Source: Rhizomys pruinosus (Eukaryota > Chordata > Mammalia > Rodentia > Spalacidae). From it: 64,000 bases of DNA. The stretch covers positions 1,000,206-1,064,205 of the forward strand of contig VZQC01000565.1 of NCBI GenBank assembly GCA_009823505.1, given 5' to 3'. The translations under genes and the position numbers were made by a program. This document shows, one piece after another, positions 25,345 to 36,267 of this stretch (the stretch's first letter is position 1; each line of letters begins with the position of its first letter). Below the pieces are notes generated by a model. The model was given only the letters and a program-made list of their open reading frames with translations, did not search any database and was not told the origin of the DNA.

Positions 25345-28329
25345 ATCATTTGTTTTCTTGAACCTAGCCAGTCTTATTAGAGTGAGATGATATCTTAAAG
25401 TGGTTTTAATTTGCATTTCCTTAATTAGTAGCAACGTTGGACACATTTTAAGATGTTTCTCAGCCATCTCTAATTCCTCAGTTGTGAAGTCTCTGTTCAG
25501 CTCTTTGCTCCATCTTTTGAGTGAGTCATTTGTTTTCTTTCTTCTTTGTTTTTTTGAGTAGTTTATATATTCTGGAAATTAATGCTTTGTCAGACATATC
25601 AGTGGTGAAGGTTTCCTCCCATTCTGTGTGTTTTCTCTTCACTTCTTTGATTGTTTCTTTTGCTGTACAGAAGCTTTTGTGGTTAATGAGGTTTCATTTG
25701 TCAATTGTTGATCTTATTTCCTGCACAGCTGCTGTCTGATTTAGAAAGTCTTTTCCTATGCCTATGTATTGTAAGTTGCTGCCAATGTTTTCTTCTATCA
25801 CCTTCAGAGTCTTGGGTATCATGTTGAAGTCTTTGATCCATTTGGACTTGATTTTTGTACATGGCTAGAGAGGTAAGGGTTTAACACTATTCTTCAACAA
25901 GTGGTGATCCAGTTTTGCCAACACTATTTGCTGAGGATGCTGTCTTTCCTCCATTGAATCTTCTTGTCTCCCTTGTCAAATATGAGGTGGCTGAAATTGT
26001 ATGTGCTCCTTTGGATCTTCAGTCTTGTTCCACTGGTCTACAGGTCTGTTTTTCTGTCATTATAAAATTATTTTTATGACTATAGCCCTGTAGTATAGTT
26101 CGAAGTCTGGTATAGAAATTCCCACCTGTATCTCTCTTTTTGCTTAGGGTTGCTTTGGCTATTCATGGTCTTTTGTTTTTCCCAATGAAATTAAGGACTT
26201 TTTTCCAAGCTTGAGAAGAAACTCTTGGGGATTTTAATTGCAATTGCATTAAATCTGTACAAGAGTTTGGGTAGAATGGACATTTTTACTATATTAATTT
26301 TCCCAATCCATGAGCATGGGAGGTTTTTCCATCTTCTGATATCTTCTTCAATTTCCTTCTTTAGGAATTTAAATTTTTGTTTAGGGATCTTTGGTGTCTT
26401 TGGTTAGGTTTGTTCCTAGGTAATTTATTGTTTTTGAGGCTATTGTGAGAGGGAAGGTCTCCTCATATTCTTTCTTCAGTTGTTTGTTGTTGGTGTAAAG
26501 AAAGGCTTCTGATTTTTCTAGGTTAATTTTGTATCCTGACACTTTACTGAAGCTGTTAATCATTTCTAGGAGTTTTCTGGTGCCATTTTTAGCATCCCTT
26601 AGGTAAACTATCATATCATCTGCAAAAAGGGATACCTTGACTTCCTCATTTCCAATTAGTACTCCTTTAATTTCCTTTTCTTGCCATAATGCCCTAACCA
26701 CTGTTTCAAGAACTCTGTTGAAGAGAAGTGGCTTTGATTACATTGAGGACTGATCCCTCCAATCCAATTCCTTCTAGGACTTTAAGCATGAAAGGAGGCT
26801 GGATTTTGTCAAAGGCTTTTTCTGACTCAAATGAGATGATTGTGGTTTTTATCTTTGAGTTCATTTATGTGTTTTATGATATTTATTGATTTTCTTTTGT
26901 TGAACCATCCCTGCATCTCTGGTATGAATCCAAATTGGTCATGACGGTGATTTTCTTGATGTGGGTCTATATGCAGTTTGCAAATATTTTGTTGAGAATT
27001 TTTGCATCTGTGTTCATTAATGAGACGAGTCTATCATTTTCTTTTTTGGTTGTATCTTTGTCTGGTTTGGTATTAGAGTAATGTTGGCTTCATAGAAGGA
27101 ATTTGGGTAATTTCCCTCTGCTTGTATCCTTCTGAACAGTTTGAGTAATTTGGTTTTAAGTCTTGAAATGTTTTATAGAATTCTGCCATGAAACCATTCT
27201 GGGCCTGGACGTGATTTAGTCGCGAGGTTACTTATTACATTTTCAATTTCTTCATGTATTATGGGTCTGTTTAAACTGTCAATCTCTTCTCGGTTAAGCT
27301 TTGGTGATTCCCAGGATTTCAGATATTTATTCATTTCTCTTAGGTTTTCAAACATAATAGAATATAAGTTTTTGAAGTATTCCCATATGATTGTCTGGAT
27401 CTTTTTGTTGTCTGTTGTGATATTTCCCATTTCATCATGAATTCTATTGATTTAGAGTTGCTCTTTCTTTCTTTTGGTTAAATGGGCTAGAGGTCTATCT
27501 ATCTTGTTTATTCTTGCAAAGAACCAACTTTTGAATTTATTGATCTTTTGTATTATTTTGTTTTAATTCATTAATTTCTGCTCTGATTTTTGTTATTTCT
27601 TCCTGTCTGTTGTGTTTCTCAAGAGTTTGTAGATGCAGTGTTAGATCATTTATTTGTGCTCTTTCTGTTTTTGTTTTTGTTTTTTCTTAATGAAGTCACC
27701 CAAGGTTATAAACTTCCCTCTTAGGGACTGCTTTTAAAGAATCCCATAGGTTTTGTTGTGTTGTATTGTCATTGTTGTTTAGTTCCAGGAACACAGAGTG
27801 TGCTTAGTCCTCATATATTCTTGTAGATAGCAGGGCTTATCCCAGCATTGATATTGAGCTTTATTACACTGTGGTCTGATAGAATTCATGAAATTATTTC
27901 AATATTTTTGTATTTGTTGAGGGTTTTTGCTGTGTCCCAGTATGTGGTCGATTTTGGAGAATGAACAGAAAGTATATTCTGTGGCATTTGGGTAGAAAAT
28001 TCAGTAGATGTCTGTGAGGTCAGGTTGGTGTATCGTATTCTTCAGTTCAGATGTCTCTCTGTTTATTCTTTGTCTAGTTGACCTGTCCAAAGGTCTCAGT
28101 GGGGTATTAAAGTCCCCTAATATGAGTGTGCTGGGGTTAATCTGTGCCTTGAGATCCTGGAGAATTGTCTTTATAAAGTTTGGTGCACCAGAGTTTGGAG
28201 CATATATATTCAAGATTGTTAGATCTTCATGGTTAATTGTTCCTTTGATAAAGATGTAATGTCTCTCTTTTTCTCTTCTGATTTCTTTTACTTTGAAGTC
28301 TATTTTGTCTGATATTAAAATAGCTGCAC

Positions 28330-28640
28330 TATCTGAGATCTCCTGAGCCCAGCAGAAGGTACCAGGGTGTGGGCTGAAGAGCCCCCCCCATATACCCCCC
28401 CGCCAACTGGGATTACAAAGAGGCATCTGAAGGAGGCAAGCAAAGCAAGCCTTCAACACAGTGAAGAGGCCTTTAGGACTCACATTGGAATACAGGCAAG
28501 GAGAAGCCCATATGCCAGGATCACGAAGAAGAGACAACACTGGAAAGGGGCAGGATAATCCTGTGCCAAGCTTTACCGACCCTATGGAAGACTCCTGCAG
28601 TGGGATTCCCTCTGGGGGTGCCCCAGGACACAGACATCAG
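28330..28640 (+). promoter_or_regulatory. Probable L1 5' UTR
   Basis: GC-richer than its surroundings (C runs near 28383-28402). It starts directly after the target duplication and leads into ORF1, so it is the likely L1 5' UTR and internal promoter. No monomer repeat structure seen. Confidence 0.5.
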
Positions 28641-28668
28641 AAACACAATTAGGAACATATTTAAATAA

Positions 28669-29643
28669 CTACAAGATCATAAAGAACAAATTAAAGAACT
28701 AAGAAAAGAGAATGAGGAACACAAGAAGGACCTAGAGAGAGAGAATGACAAGCTCTGGAAGGAAGTAGAAACACTGAAAAGATCCCATGCTGAAAAAGAT
28801 AAAGAAACCAACCAGCAAACCAAAGAGCTACAAAAAAAGATTGAGAAACTCCAAAAAGAAGTAGAAATACTAAAGAAATCAGAAGAGGAAATTAAAAAGG
28901 AAATCAAACACTCACCCATTCAAGAGGAAAGGAATGGAAAAAGCCTCAGAAGCAGAATGGAGGAAGCAGAACAAAGAATATCAGACCTGGAAGATAACAC
29001 AGAACGACTAAAAACTTCAAGGAAAGATTATGAAAAATTTAAAAATACACAAAAATGGAACAACTAGGAGCTGTGGGACACTATGAAAAGATCAAACCTC
29101 CACATCATAGGAATAGAGGAAGGAGAAGAATCCCAAGAGAATGGTATTGATCAGATCTTCAACAGAATAATAGATGAAAACTTCCCCAAACTAAAAAAAG
29201 ACAAACCAATACCAATACAAGAAGCACATAGAACTCCAAACAGACAAGATCAGAAAAGAAATTCTCCACGCCACATCATAGTTAAAATGCTAGACACCCA
29301 AAACAAAGACAAAATCCTTAAAGCCACAAGAGAAAAACAACAAGTGACCTATAAGGGGAAACCTATCAGAATTACAACTGACTTCTCAATGCAAACTATG
29401 AAAGCAAGAAGAACCTGGAGCAAAGCATTCCCAGTGTTAAGGGACAATAGATGCCAACCCAGGTTACTATACCCAGCAAAAATGTCAATTATAGTTGAAG
29501 GAGAGAGAAAAATCTTCCATGACATAAACAACTTGAAAGAATACATGTCCGGAAAACCAACCCTTCAGAGAATACTTGAAGCAATTCAAAGAACAGAAGA
29601 AAGGAGCAACCAACCCCAGGCACCTAGAAAGAGAAATCAATAA
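28669..29643 (+). pseudogene. L1 ORF1 (RNA-binding chaperone), broken
   Basis: One reading frame gives a charged, heptad-like coiled coil (about 28669-29064: KEQIKELRKENEEHKKDLE… MEEAEQRISDLEDN). An RRM-like part and C-terminal domain follow (29083-29643: NLHIIGIEEGEE, PRHIIVKM, LLYPAKMSIIVEGERKIFHD). ORF1p in L1 families is a trimeric nucleic-acid-binding protein that coats L1 RNA. In-frame stops TAA at 28666-28668 and TAG at 29065-29067 (in place of a Gln codon, before ELWDTMKRSN) interrupt it. The second half is still a clean 186-codon frame. The original start is not identified. Confidence 0.9.
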
Positions 29644-29684
29644 AAGCATAACTGCAGAAGTAGAAACCTAAATCAAAACCGCAG

Positions 29685-32600
29685 ATGGATAATAAGGCAA
29701 AAGGAAGCAACACAAACCTATCAGTCATAACCTTAAATATTAATGGACTAAATTCCCCAATCAAAAGACATAGACTGGGAGACTGGATTAGGAAACAGAA
29801 TCCATCGATATGCTGTCTACAAGAAACACATCTTACCTTCAAGGACAGGCACCACCTTAAAGTGAAGGGATGGAAAAAAATATTCCAAGCAAATGGTACC
29901 AAAAAGAAAGCAGGTGTTGCTATTTTAATATCGGATAAAATAGACTTCAAAGTAAAAGAAATCAGAAGAGACAAAGAAGGCCATTACATTTTCATCAAAG
30001 GAACAATCCACCAAGAAGATTTCACAATTATGAATATATATGCCCCAAATTCTGGTGCACCAAACTTTATAAAGACAATTCTCCAGGACCACAAGTCACA
30101 GACTAACCCCAGCACACTCATAGTGGGAGATTTCAATACCCCACTGAGTCCTTTGGATAGGTCAACAGGACAAAAAATAAACAGAGAGACATCTGAACTG
30201 AACGATATGATACACCAAATGGACCTCATAGACCTCTACCGAACATTCCATCCTAATACCAGAGAATACACTTTCTACTCAGCACCCCACGGAACATTCT
30301 CCAAAATCGACCACATCCTGGGACACAGAAGAAACCTCTACAAATACAAAAAGATTGAAATAATTTCATGCATCCTGTCAGACCACAGTGCAATGAAGCT
30401 CAACATCAACACCAGGACAAGCCCTCCTGCCTACAAGAACACATGGAGACTAAACAACACACTCTTGAATAATGAATGGGTCAAGGAAGAGATAAAGAAA
30501 GAAATAAAAACATTCCTGGAACTGAATGACAATGACAATACAACACAACAAAACTTATGGGATACCTTAAAAGCAGTCCTAAGAGGGAAATTTATAGCCC
30601 TGGGTGCCTACATTAGAAAAACAGAAAGAGCACAAGTGAATGATCTAACACTACAGCTAAAAGCACTTGAGAGGCAACAACAGATGAACCCTAAACGCAA
30701 CAGACAGGAAGAAATAACAAAAATCAGAGCAGAAATCAATGAAATAGAAACAAAGAAAACAATACAAAAAATCAATGAAGCCAAAAGTTGGTTCTTTGAA
30801 AGAATAAACAAGATAGACAGACCTCTAGCCCAGTTAACAAAAAGAAAGAAGGAACAACTCCAAATCAATACAATCTGTGATGAAAAGGGAAATATCACAA
30901 CGGACAAGGAAAAGATCAAGAAAATTATATGGGAATATTACAAGAACCTATATTCTACCAAGTTTGAAAATCTAGAAGAAATGGATGAATATCTGAAATC
31001 TTGGGAATCACCAAAGCTTGGCCAAGAGGAGACCAGCAGCTTAAACAGACCCATAACATATGAAGAAATAGAGGATGTAGTAAGAAGCCTCCCAACTAAA
31101 AAAAGCCCAGGCCCAGACGGTTTCACAGCAGAATTCTATAAAACATTTCAAAAAGACCTACAACCATTATTTCTGAAACTGTTTAGAAGTATACAATCAG
31201 AGGGAACTCTCCCAAATTCCTTCTATGAAGCCAACATCACTCTATTACCAAAACCAGGCAAAGATACAACCAAAAAGGAGAATTATAGACCCATCTCCCT
31301 CATGAACACAGATGCCAAAATTCTAAACAGAATACTGGCAAATCGCATACAGACCCACATCAAGAAGATCATCCATCATGACCAAGTTGGATTCATACCA
31401 GAGATGCAGGGATGGTTCAACATACGAAAATCAATAAACATCATCAAACACATAAACGGAATCAAAGACAAAAACCACACCATCATCTCAATTGATGCTG
31501 AAAAAGCCTTTGACAAAATCCAGCATCCCTTCATGCTTAAAGTCCTAGAAGGAATTGGATTGGAGGGATCATTCCTCAATGTAATCAAAGCCATATACAG
31601 GAAACCCACAGCCAATATCATCCTAAATGGGGAAATGACAGAAACATTCCCTTTAAAGGTAGGAACTCGGCAAGGCTGCCCCCTATCACCACTCCTCTTC
31701 AATATAGTGCTTGAAACACTTGCTAGAGCAATAAGGCAAGAAAAGGATATTAAAGGAGTACTAATTGGAAAAGAGGAAGTCAAACTATCCCTATTTGCTG
31801 ATGATATGATTGTTTACTTAAGGGATGCAAAAAACTCCACCAGAAAACTCCTAGAAACGATTAACAGCTTCAGCAAAGTGGCAGGATACAAAATTAACCT
31901 TAGAAAATCAATGGCCTTTCTTTACACCAAGAACAAGCAACTGGAGAAAGAATTCAAAGAGACCTTCCCACTCACAATAGCCTCAAAAACAATAAGATAC
32001 CTAGGAACAAACCTAACCAAAGACACCAAAGACCTCTACAACAAAAATTTTAAACCCTTAAAGAAAGAAATTGAAGAAGACCTCAGAAGATGGAAAAACC
32101 TCCCATGCTCATGGATTGGGAAAATTAACATTGTAAAAATGTCCATTTTACCAAAACTCTTGTATAGATTTAATGCAATCCCAATCAAAATCCCCAAGAG
32201 TTTCTTCACAGGCTTGGAAACAAAAGTTCTTAAATTCATTTGGAAAAACAAAAGACCCCGAATAGCCAAATCAATCCTGAGTGAAAAGAGCTACACAGGA
32301 GGGATCTCTATACCAGATTTTAAACTATACTACAGGGCTATAGTCATAAAAACAGCCTGGTACTGGCACAAAAACAGACCTGTTGACCAATGGAACAAAA
32401 CCGAAGATCCAAATCTGAGCACATACAATTTCAGCCATCTCATATTTGACAAGGGGGCCAAGAAACCACAATGGAGAAAAGACAGCATCTTCAGCAAGTG
32501 GTGTTGGCAAAACTGGATCACCACTTGTAGAAGAATGAAATTAAACCCCTACCTCTCACCCTGTACAAAAGTCAACTCCAGATGGATTAAAGACCTCAAC

Positions 32601-32903
32601 GTGAAACCCCAAACTCTGAAGGTGATAGAAGAAAAAGTTGGCAGCAGACTACAAGACATAGGCATAGGAAAAGACTTCCTAAATCAGACAGCAGCTGCAC
32701 AAGAATTAAGGTCGACAATTGACAAATGGGACCTCATTAAACTCAAAAGCTTCTGTACATCAAAAGAAACAATCAAGGAAGTGAAGAGAAATCCCACAGA
32801 GTGGGAGGAAACCTTCATCACAGAAACATCTGACAAAGCATTGATTTCCAGAATATATAAACTACTCAAAAAACAAAGAAAAAAGAAAACAAAAACTCAA
32901 TAG
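29685..32903 (+). CDS. L1 ORF2 protein (endonuclease-RT), C-terminally cut
   Basis: The 1,072-codon frame starts 41 bases after ORF1. The N-terminal endonuclease spans about residues 10-240: NINGLNS at 18-24, E47 in CLQETHL, Y119 in NIYAPN, GDFN at 148-151, D209, SDHS at 232-235. A spacer with a Lys/Glu-rich helix (about 310-420) follows. The reverse transcriptase spans about 500-800: [12 protein letters not shown] at 534-545, IDAEKAFD at 603-610, [11 protein letters not shown] at 663-673, and the catalytic FADD at 704-707. Family role: nicks DNA at TT/AAAA and primes reverse transcription there. It is shorter than rodent ORF2 (about 1,280 residues). A net 5-base loss near 32885-32900, judged against the related copy at 54620, shifts the frame into a TAG. 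The rest of the C-terminal region lies out of frame downstream. Confidence 0.93.
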   Translation: MDNKAKGSNTNLSVITLNINGLNSPIKRHRLGDWIRKQNPSICCLQETHLTFKDRHHLKVKGWKKIFQANGTKKKAGVAILISDKIDFKVKEIRRDKEGHYIFIKGTIHQEDFTIMNIYAPNSGAPNFIKTILQDHKSQTNPSTLIVGDFNTPLSPLDRSTGQKINRETSELNDMIHQMDLIDLYRTFHPNTREYTFYSAPHGTFSKIDHILGHRRNLYKYKKIEIISCILSDHSAMKLNINTRTSPPAYKNTWRLNNTLLNNEWVKEEIKKEIKTFLELNDNDNTTQQNLWDTLKAVLRGKFIALGAYIRKTERAQVNDLTLQLKALERQQQMNPKRNRQEEITKIRAEINEIETKKTIQKINEAKSWFFERINKIDRPLAQLTKRKKEQLQINTICDEKGNITTDKEKIKKIIWEYYKNLYSTKFENLEEMDEYLKSWESPKLGQEETSSLNRPITYEEIEDVVRSLPTKKSPGPDGFTAEFYKTFQKDLQPLFLKLFRSIQSEGTLPNSFYEANITLLPKPGKDTTKKENYRPISLMNTDAKILNRILANRIQTHIKKIIHHDQVGFIPEMQGWFNIRKSINIIKHINGIKDKNHTIISIDAEKAFDKIQHPFMLKVLEGIGLEGSFLNVIKAIYRKPTANIILNGEMTETFPLKVGTRQGCPLSPLLFNIVLETLARAIRQEKDIKGVLIGKEEVKLSLFADDMIVYLRDAKNSTRKLLETINSFSKVAGYKINLRKSMAFLYTKNKQLEKEFKETFPLTIASKTIRYLGTNLTKDTKDLYNKNFKPLKKEIEEDLRRWKNLPCSWIGKINIVKMSILPKLLYRFNAIPIKIPKSFFTGLETKVLKFIWKNKRPRIAKSILSEKSYTGGISIPDFKLYYRAIVIKTAWYWHKNRPVDQWNKTEDPNLSTYNFSHLIFDKGAKKPQWRKDSIFSKWCWQNWITTCRRMKLNPYLSPCTKVNSRWIKDLNVKPQTLKVIEEKVGSRLQDIGIGKDFLNQTAAAQELRSTIDKWDLIKLKSFCTSKETIKEVKRNPTEWEETFITETSDKALISRIYKLLKKQRKKKTKTQ

Positions 32904-33471
32904 ATGGAGCAAAGAACTGAACAGAGACTTCACAAGTGAAGAATTAGAGATGTCTGAGAAACACCTCAAGAAGTGTTCAACATCACTAATCATTAAGGAA
33001 ATGCAAATGAAAACCACTTTAAGATATCATCTTACTCCAATAAGACTGGCTAGGATCAAAAAAACAAATGATACCAAGTGCTGGAGAGGTTGTGGGGGAA
33101 AGGGGAACACTCATCCACTGCTGGTGGGAATGTAAACTCTTACAGCCTCTATGGAAAGCAGTGTGGAGAACCCTTGGAAGACTTGGAATGAACTTGCCAC
33201 CCGACCCAGCATGTACCCTCAAGACTTATGCCACCACAGAGATACATGCATGGCCATGATTATTGCAGCTCTCTTCACAATAGCAAGGAGCTGGAACCAA
33301 CCTAAATGCCCCTCAACTGACGAGTGGATAGAGAAAATGTGGTACCTCTACACATTGGAGTTTTATGCAGCAGTAAGGAAAGATGACATCACAAGCTTTG
33401 CAGGAAAATGGCTGGAGCTAGAGGACATCATGCTGAGTGAAGTAAAACAGTCCCAGAAAAACAAACGATGA
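32904..33471 (+). pseudogene. L1 ORF2 C-terminal region, out of frame
   Basis: Continues the ORF2 similarity in a different frame: 32950-33135 gives SEKHLKKCSTSL…TKCWRGCG, the Cys-rich C-terminal segment. A further frame change leads to 33151-33471, ending IMLSEVKQSQKNKR. L1 similarity fades at about 33515. The usual G-rich 3' UTR and tail seen in the L1s at 54-59 kb are absent. Confidence 0.88.
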
Positions 33472-33514
33472 ATGCTATCCCTCATCTGTGGATGCTAGTG
33501 CCAATTACCCAGTT

Positions 33515-34860
33515 TGAAGAGTGTAGGAGGGAATGATGATTGTACTGCTGGAATTCTAATGACCTTCCCTTGTCTTATGGATACGTTCACAACACAAGGC
33601 AAACCCCTTGATCTTGACTTGATTAATAGGAATGTGAAGGGGAAGAAAGTGTCTCATCATGGAGTCTCCCTGGAAGATGTAAATGCTTCGTGGGCACAGG
33701 AGAGTAAGTATGAGAATGGGAGGTGCACAGGTGAGTAAGAGCACTGCCCACTATCTTTCTTCTAGTAGATTCCCAATGTCCCACCACACAGTTCTTTTCC
33801 TACCCAACAGAATGCAATGTGGATTTTGGACCCCAAAGTACTATGCGCTGCTTTTATTACTTGGTCAGTTAGATCAACACTAAACAAGGTGACTACTTGG
33901 GTCAGTACCTTCTTTTCCTAGAATTTAAAAGCAAAACTTGTTAAGGGATCATGTAATTGATTTTTCTTGGCAAATTTCCAGCATGCAATTGATTGTTACC
34001 ATGGATACCAAAGAAAATAAGGCACATTTCTGACAAATAGACCATTTTGTAATTGAGTCCAGATACAAATGTCTAGGATTTGGGGCACTTGTTTGCTTTC
34101 TGGTTTGGATATTTGAAGGAAAACCATACATTTTTCATGGGAGACATTTCTTTGGGCTGGGAGATGTTTAATTAAATCCCACATCAAATCAATCAGATGC
34201 TTAGATATCCTAAATTAATGGCTTGGTGTTCTATGCTTTCATAGGAACATTCCTTTATGTTTGTAAGTTAATAGTTTGAAACATACTTATGGATTCTTTA
34301 TAGTTTAAAAAAATGTGAAGAGACTCTCTTAAGTGCTTGAATTCACATGCTGTCCAAATGAAAGCCTGGAGACCTGAGGTCATCCCTGGGCAAATAGATC
34401 AGTAGAAATCCTGAGAAATATGTTTGATTCTGCTAGAAAGCAATATTTACAAAGAAAACCAAGGAGAACAGAGAAGTTACCTGTGCTCCTTTGTTCTATC
34501 ACTTGTTTTACCTTCAGTGAAGAATTGCTTCATGGAAAACCTTAGTGACAATTCTATGTGTTTGTTACTGTTTACATTTATAATAAATGATATCTCTAGT
34601 TCCAAAATCCCCCCTTCTTCCCAGTCTTGACAACCCTTTATAATCAGCTTGGCACATAGATCAAACATGTTTTTGTAAGAGTACAGTATCTGTCCCATGT
34701 GTTTGCTGTTTTCATATGCATTTATTCCTTATTCCTACATCAGGCTGTCACTTTGTACCTGCAGCTGCTTCTTGCTTCTCTCTGTTGACACCAGGATAGA
34801 TAGACTCACTGTCTGGTTTGTTGTTTTCCTATTGGTTGTAACAGCTGATTTCCTTCTTAC
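33515..34860 (+). other. Transduced flank upstream of the OR exon
   Basis: Non-L1, non-SINE AT-rich sequence. It should correspond to unspliced intron or 5' flank of the source OR gene, because it runs straight into a splice acceptor. No gene seen. Confidence 0.55.
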
Positions 34861-34862
34861 AG
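34849..34862 (+). promoter_or_regulatory. Candidate splice acceptor before the OR exon
   Basis: Pyrimidine tract TTTCCTTCTTAC followed by AG at 34861-34862, 40 bases before the OR ATG. OR genes commonly have a 5' UTR intron ending just before a single coding exon. Confidence 0.5.
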
Positions 34863-34902
34863 AGTAAAGTAAGGCTAACAGAAAGATAACTCACAAGGAA
34901 CC

Positions 34903-35841
34903 ATGTCAGGGATCAATTTTAGCAGCCCAGGTGGTTTCACCCTTCTGGGCTTCTCTGACCAGCCCCAGCTGGAGACGGCTCTTCTTTTGGTCATCTCTGT
35001 CATCTACATTGACTCTTATAGGGAACACAATGATCATACTCATGTCATTCTTGAACCCCAAACTCCACACACCCATGTACTTCTTCTTCTCCAACCTCTC
35101 CTTCCTGGACCTCTGTTTTACGATGAGCATCGTCCCCCAGATACTATGGGGGAAAATGCTCGTCGTAAGGGCCCAGAGAAGATGATCAGCTATGCTGGCT
35201 ATGTGATCCAGCTGTTCATTTCTCTGGGACTGGGCTCCACAGAGTGTATCCTGCTGACAGTGATGGCCTCTGACCGCTTCAACGCTATCTGCCGATCCCT
35301 GCAATATGGGGTCATCATGCACCCAAAGTTCCTCAGGCAACTGGCAGCTTTGGCATGGATCAGTGGTTTGGGGGAGTCCACAATTCAGACTTCCCTGGTA
35401 TTCCAGTTGCCTCTGTGCAACCATCACAGGATGGATGACTTTATCTGTGAAGAGCCTGCCCTGATTAAAATCGCCTGTGGGGGCCCAACTTTCCTGGAAA
35501 ATGAGCTCTCTGTAGATATCGTTCTCTATGTGGTGATTCCCCTGGGACTTATTCTGATCTCCTATGCCTGCATTGTTAGGAGTGTACTGAGGATTAAGTC
35601 CACAGAAGGCAGGAGGAAAGCATTCGGTACCTGTGGGTCACACCTGATTGTCGTGCTTTTGTTCTTTGGAACTATTTTTGTCTACATTCAACCCAAGAGC
35701 AAGTACACACAGAATCACACAAAATTCCTCACACTTTTCTACACTGTAGTGACACTCTCACTTAATTCTTTGATCTACACCTTAAGAAACAAGGAAGTTA
35801 AGTGGGCCATAAGAAAGTTGCTGACCAGAGACTCAAGCTAG
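34903..35841 (+). pseudogene. Class II olfactory receptor (OR2-like), frameshifted
   Basis: OR genes encode seven-helix odorant receptors of olfactory neurons, with a single coding exon of about 310 codons. This one starts [26 protein letters not shown] hallmarks further on are SYAGYVIQLFISLGLGSTEC, MASDRFNAIC (normally MAYDRYVAIC), KAFGTCGSHLIVV and SLNSLIYTLRNKEVK (normally NPLIYTLRN). Total 312 codons. A 2-base loss near 35010 and a 1-base loss near 35165 cancel, so the open frame is kept. About 50 codons between are misread; the native LHTPMYFF and LSFLDLCF motifs lie in the next frame. Helix 2 and its flanks are destroyed, so the product cannot be a normal receptor. The OR2 assignment rests on motif resemblance. 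It lies inside the transduced part of an L1 insertion, so its parent should be elsewhere. Confidence 0.9.
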
Positions 35842-35948
35842 TGAGAGATAAGAAACTTCACCAAACATCATGAGACATGGGGCAGTTTAAGGTACTGTGT
35901 AATTACTGTTACTGTTTTCATTATCAGTGTCCATAGCAAAAATTCCTA

Positions 35949-35954
35949 AATAAA
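35949..35954 (+). terminator. Polyadenylation signal AATAAA of the OR/L1 transcript
   Basis: AATAAA lies 108 bases after the OR stop and about 17 bases before the A-rich tail (from 35971). That spacing fits the cleavage site of the transcript that was reverse transcribed. Confidence 0.8.
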
Positions 35955-36000
35955 AGCAGTTGGGAAGTTTTAAAAAAAATAAATAAAATAAAATAAAATA

Positions 36001-36267
36001 GCTACACCTGCTTTCTTTTTGGTATAGTTTGCTTGGAATATTTTTTCCAACCCTTCACCTTAAGTTGGTGCCTATCAAGAGTGAGATGGGTTTCCTGTAG
36101 ACAGTATATAGATGTATTCTCTTTCCTATCCAATCTCCCAGTCTATATCTTTTGTTTGGGGAGTTTAGTCCATTAATATTTAAGGTTATAATTGAAAGAT
36201 GTGTGTTTCTTCCTTTCACCTTATTATCCATATGTATTTTTGGCCTAGGCTTCTACTTCTGCAGTTA
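36001..36267 (-). mobile_element. L1 on - strand, ORF2 start and inter-ORF region
   Basis: Reverse complement of the first ~78 ORF2 codons and the ORF1-ORF2 gap, ending near CTTCTACTTCTGCAGTTATG. It continues the element that ends at 28329, across the insertion. Confidence 0.9.

Larger units (their letters stand above)
21058..28078 (+). repeat. Segmental duplication, copy 2 (about 7.0 kb)
   Basis: Partner of 12098-19531. Its right edge lies inside a - strand L1 that continues unbroken to 28329, so this is the likely source copy. Homopolymers and ORF2 segments are cleaner than in copy 1. Confidence 0.9.
22766..28329 (-). mobile_element. L1 on - strand, 3' part (copy 2)
   Basis: Begins with a T-rich stretch (tail, about 22770-22806), then a ~2-kb 3' UTR and ORF2 in reverse. 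Long reverse reading frames remain: 26381-26701 carries the reverse transcriptase [13 protein letters not shown] motif, and 27173-27430 the preceding region (…ATKSRPGPEWFHG). At 28001-28310 the frame carries [12 protein letters not shown] and LGDFNTPL of the endonuclease. It stops at about ORF2 codon 78. The remaining 5' part reappears at 36001, so the element was split by the insertion at 28330-35994. Confidence 0.93.
28330..35994 (+). mobile_element. L1 insertion with 3'-transduced OR segment
   Basis: One retrotransposed unit: L1 5' region (28330-28640), ORF1, ORF2, then non-L1 flank from about 33515 with an OR exon, an AATAAA at 35949 and an A-rich tail at 35971-35994. It is flanked by AAAATAGCTGCAC (28317-28329) and AAAATAGCTACAC (35995-36007). 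The left target reads TT/AAAA, the usual L1 endonuclease site. The interrupted host is a - strand L1 whose two halves meet at the same ORF2 codon. The L1 lacks its own usual 3' UTR, G-rich tract and tail, which fits read-through to the OR signal. Confidence 0.85.

Noticed and set aside
28001..28540. 179-codon reverse ORF as a novel gene
   Set aside because: The second half is L1 endonuclease; the first half is antisense of the neighbouring L1's 5' UTR. It is a chance fusion across the insertion boundary.
22766..33515. Twin-priming inversion as origin of the opposed L1s
   Set aside because: Both L1s contain the same ORF2 region and the + strand one has its own 5' UTR, so they are separate insertions, with the target duplication around the + strand unit.
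34906..35427. 173-codon ORF antisense to the OR
   Set aside because: Shadow of the OR reading frame with no domain of its own.
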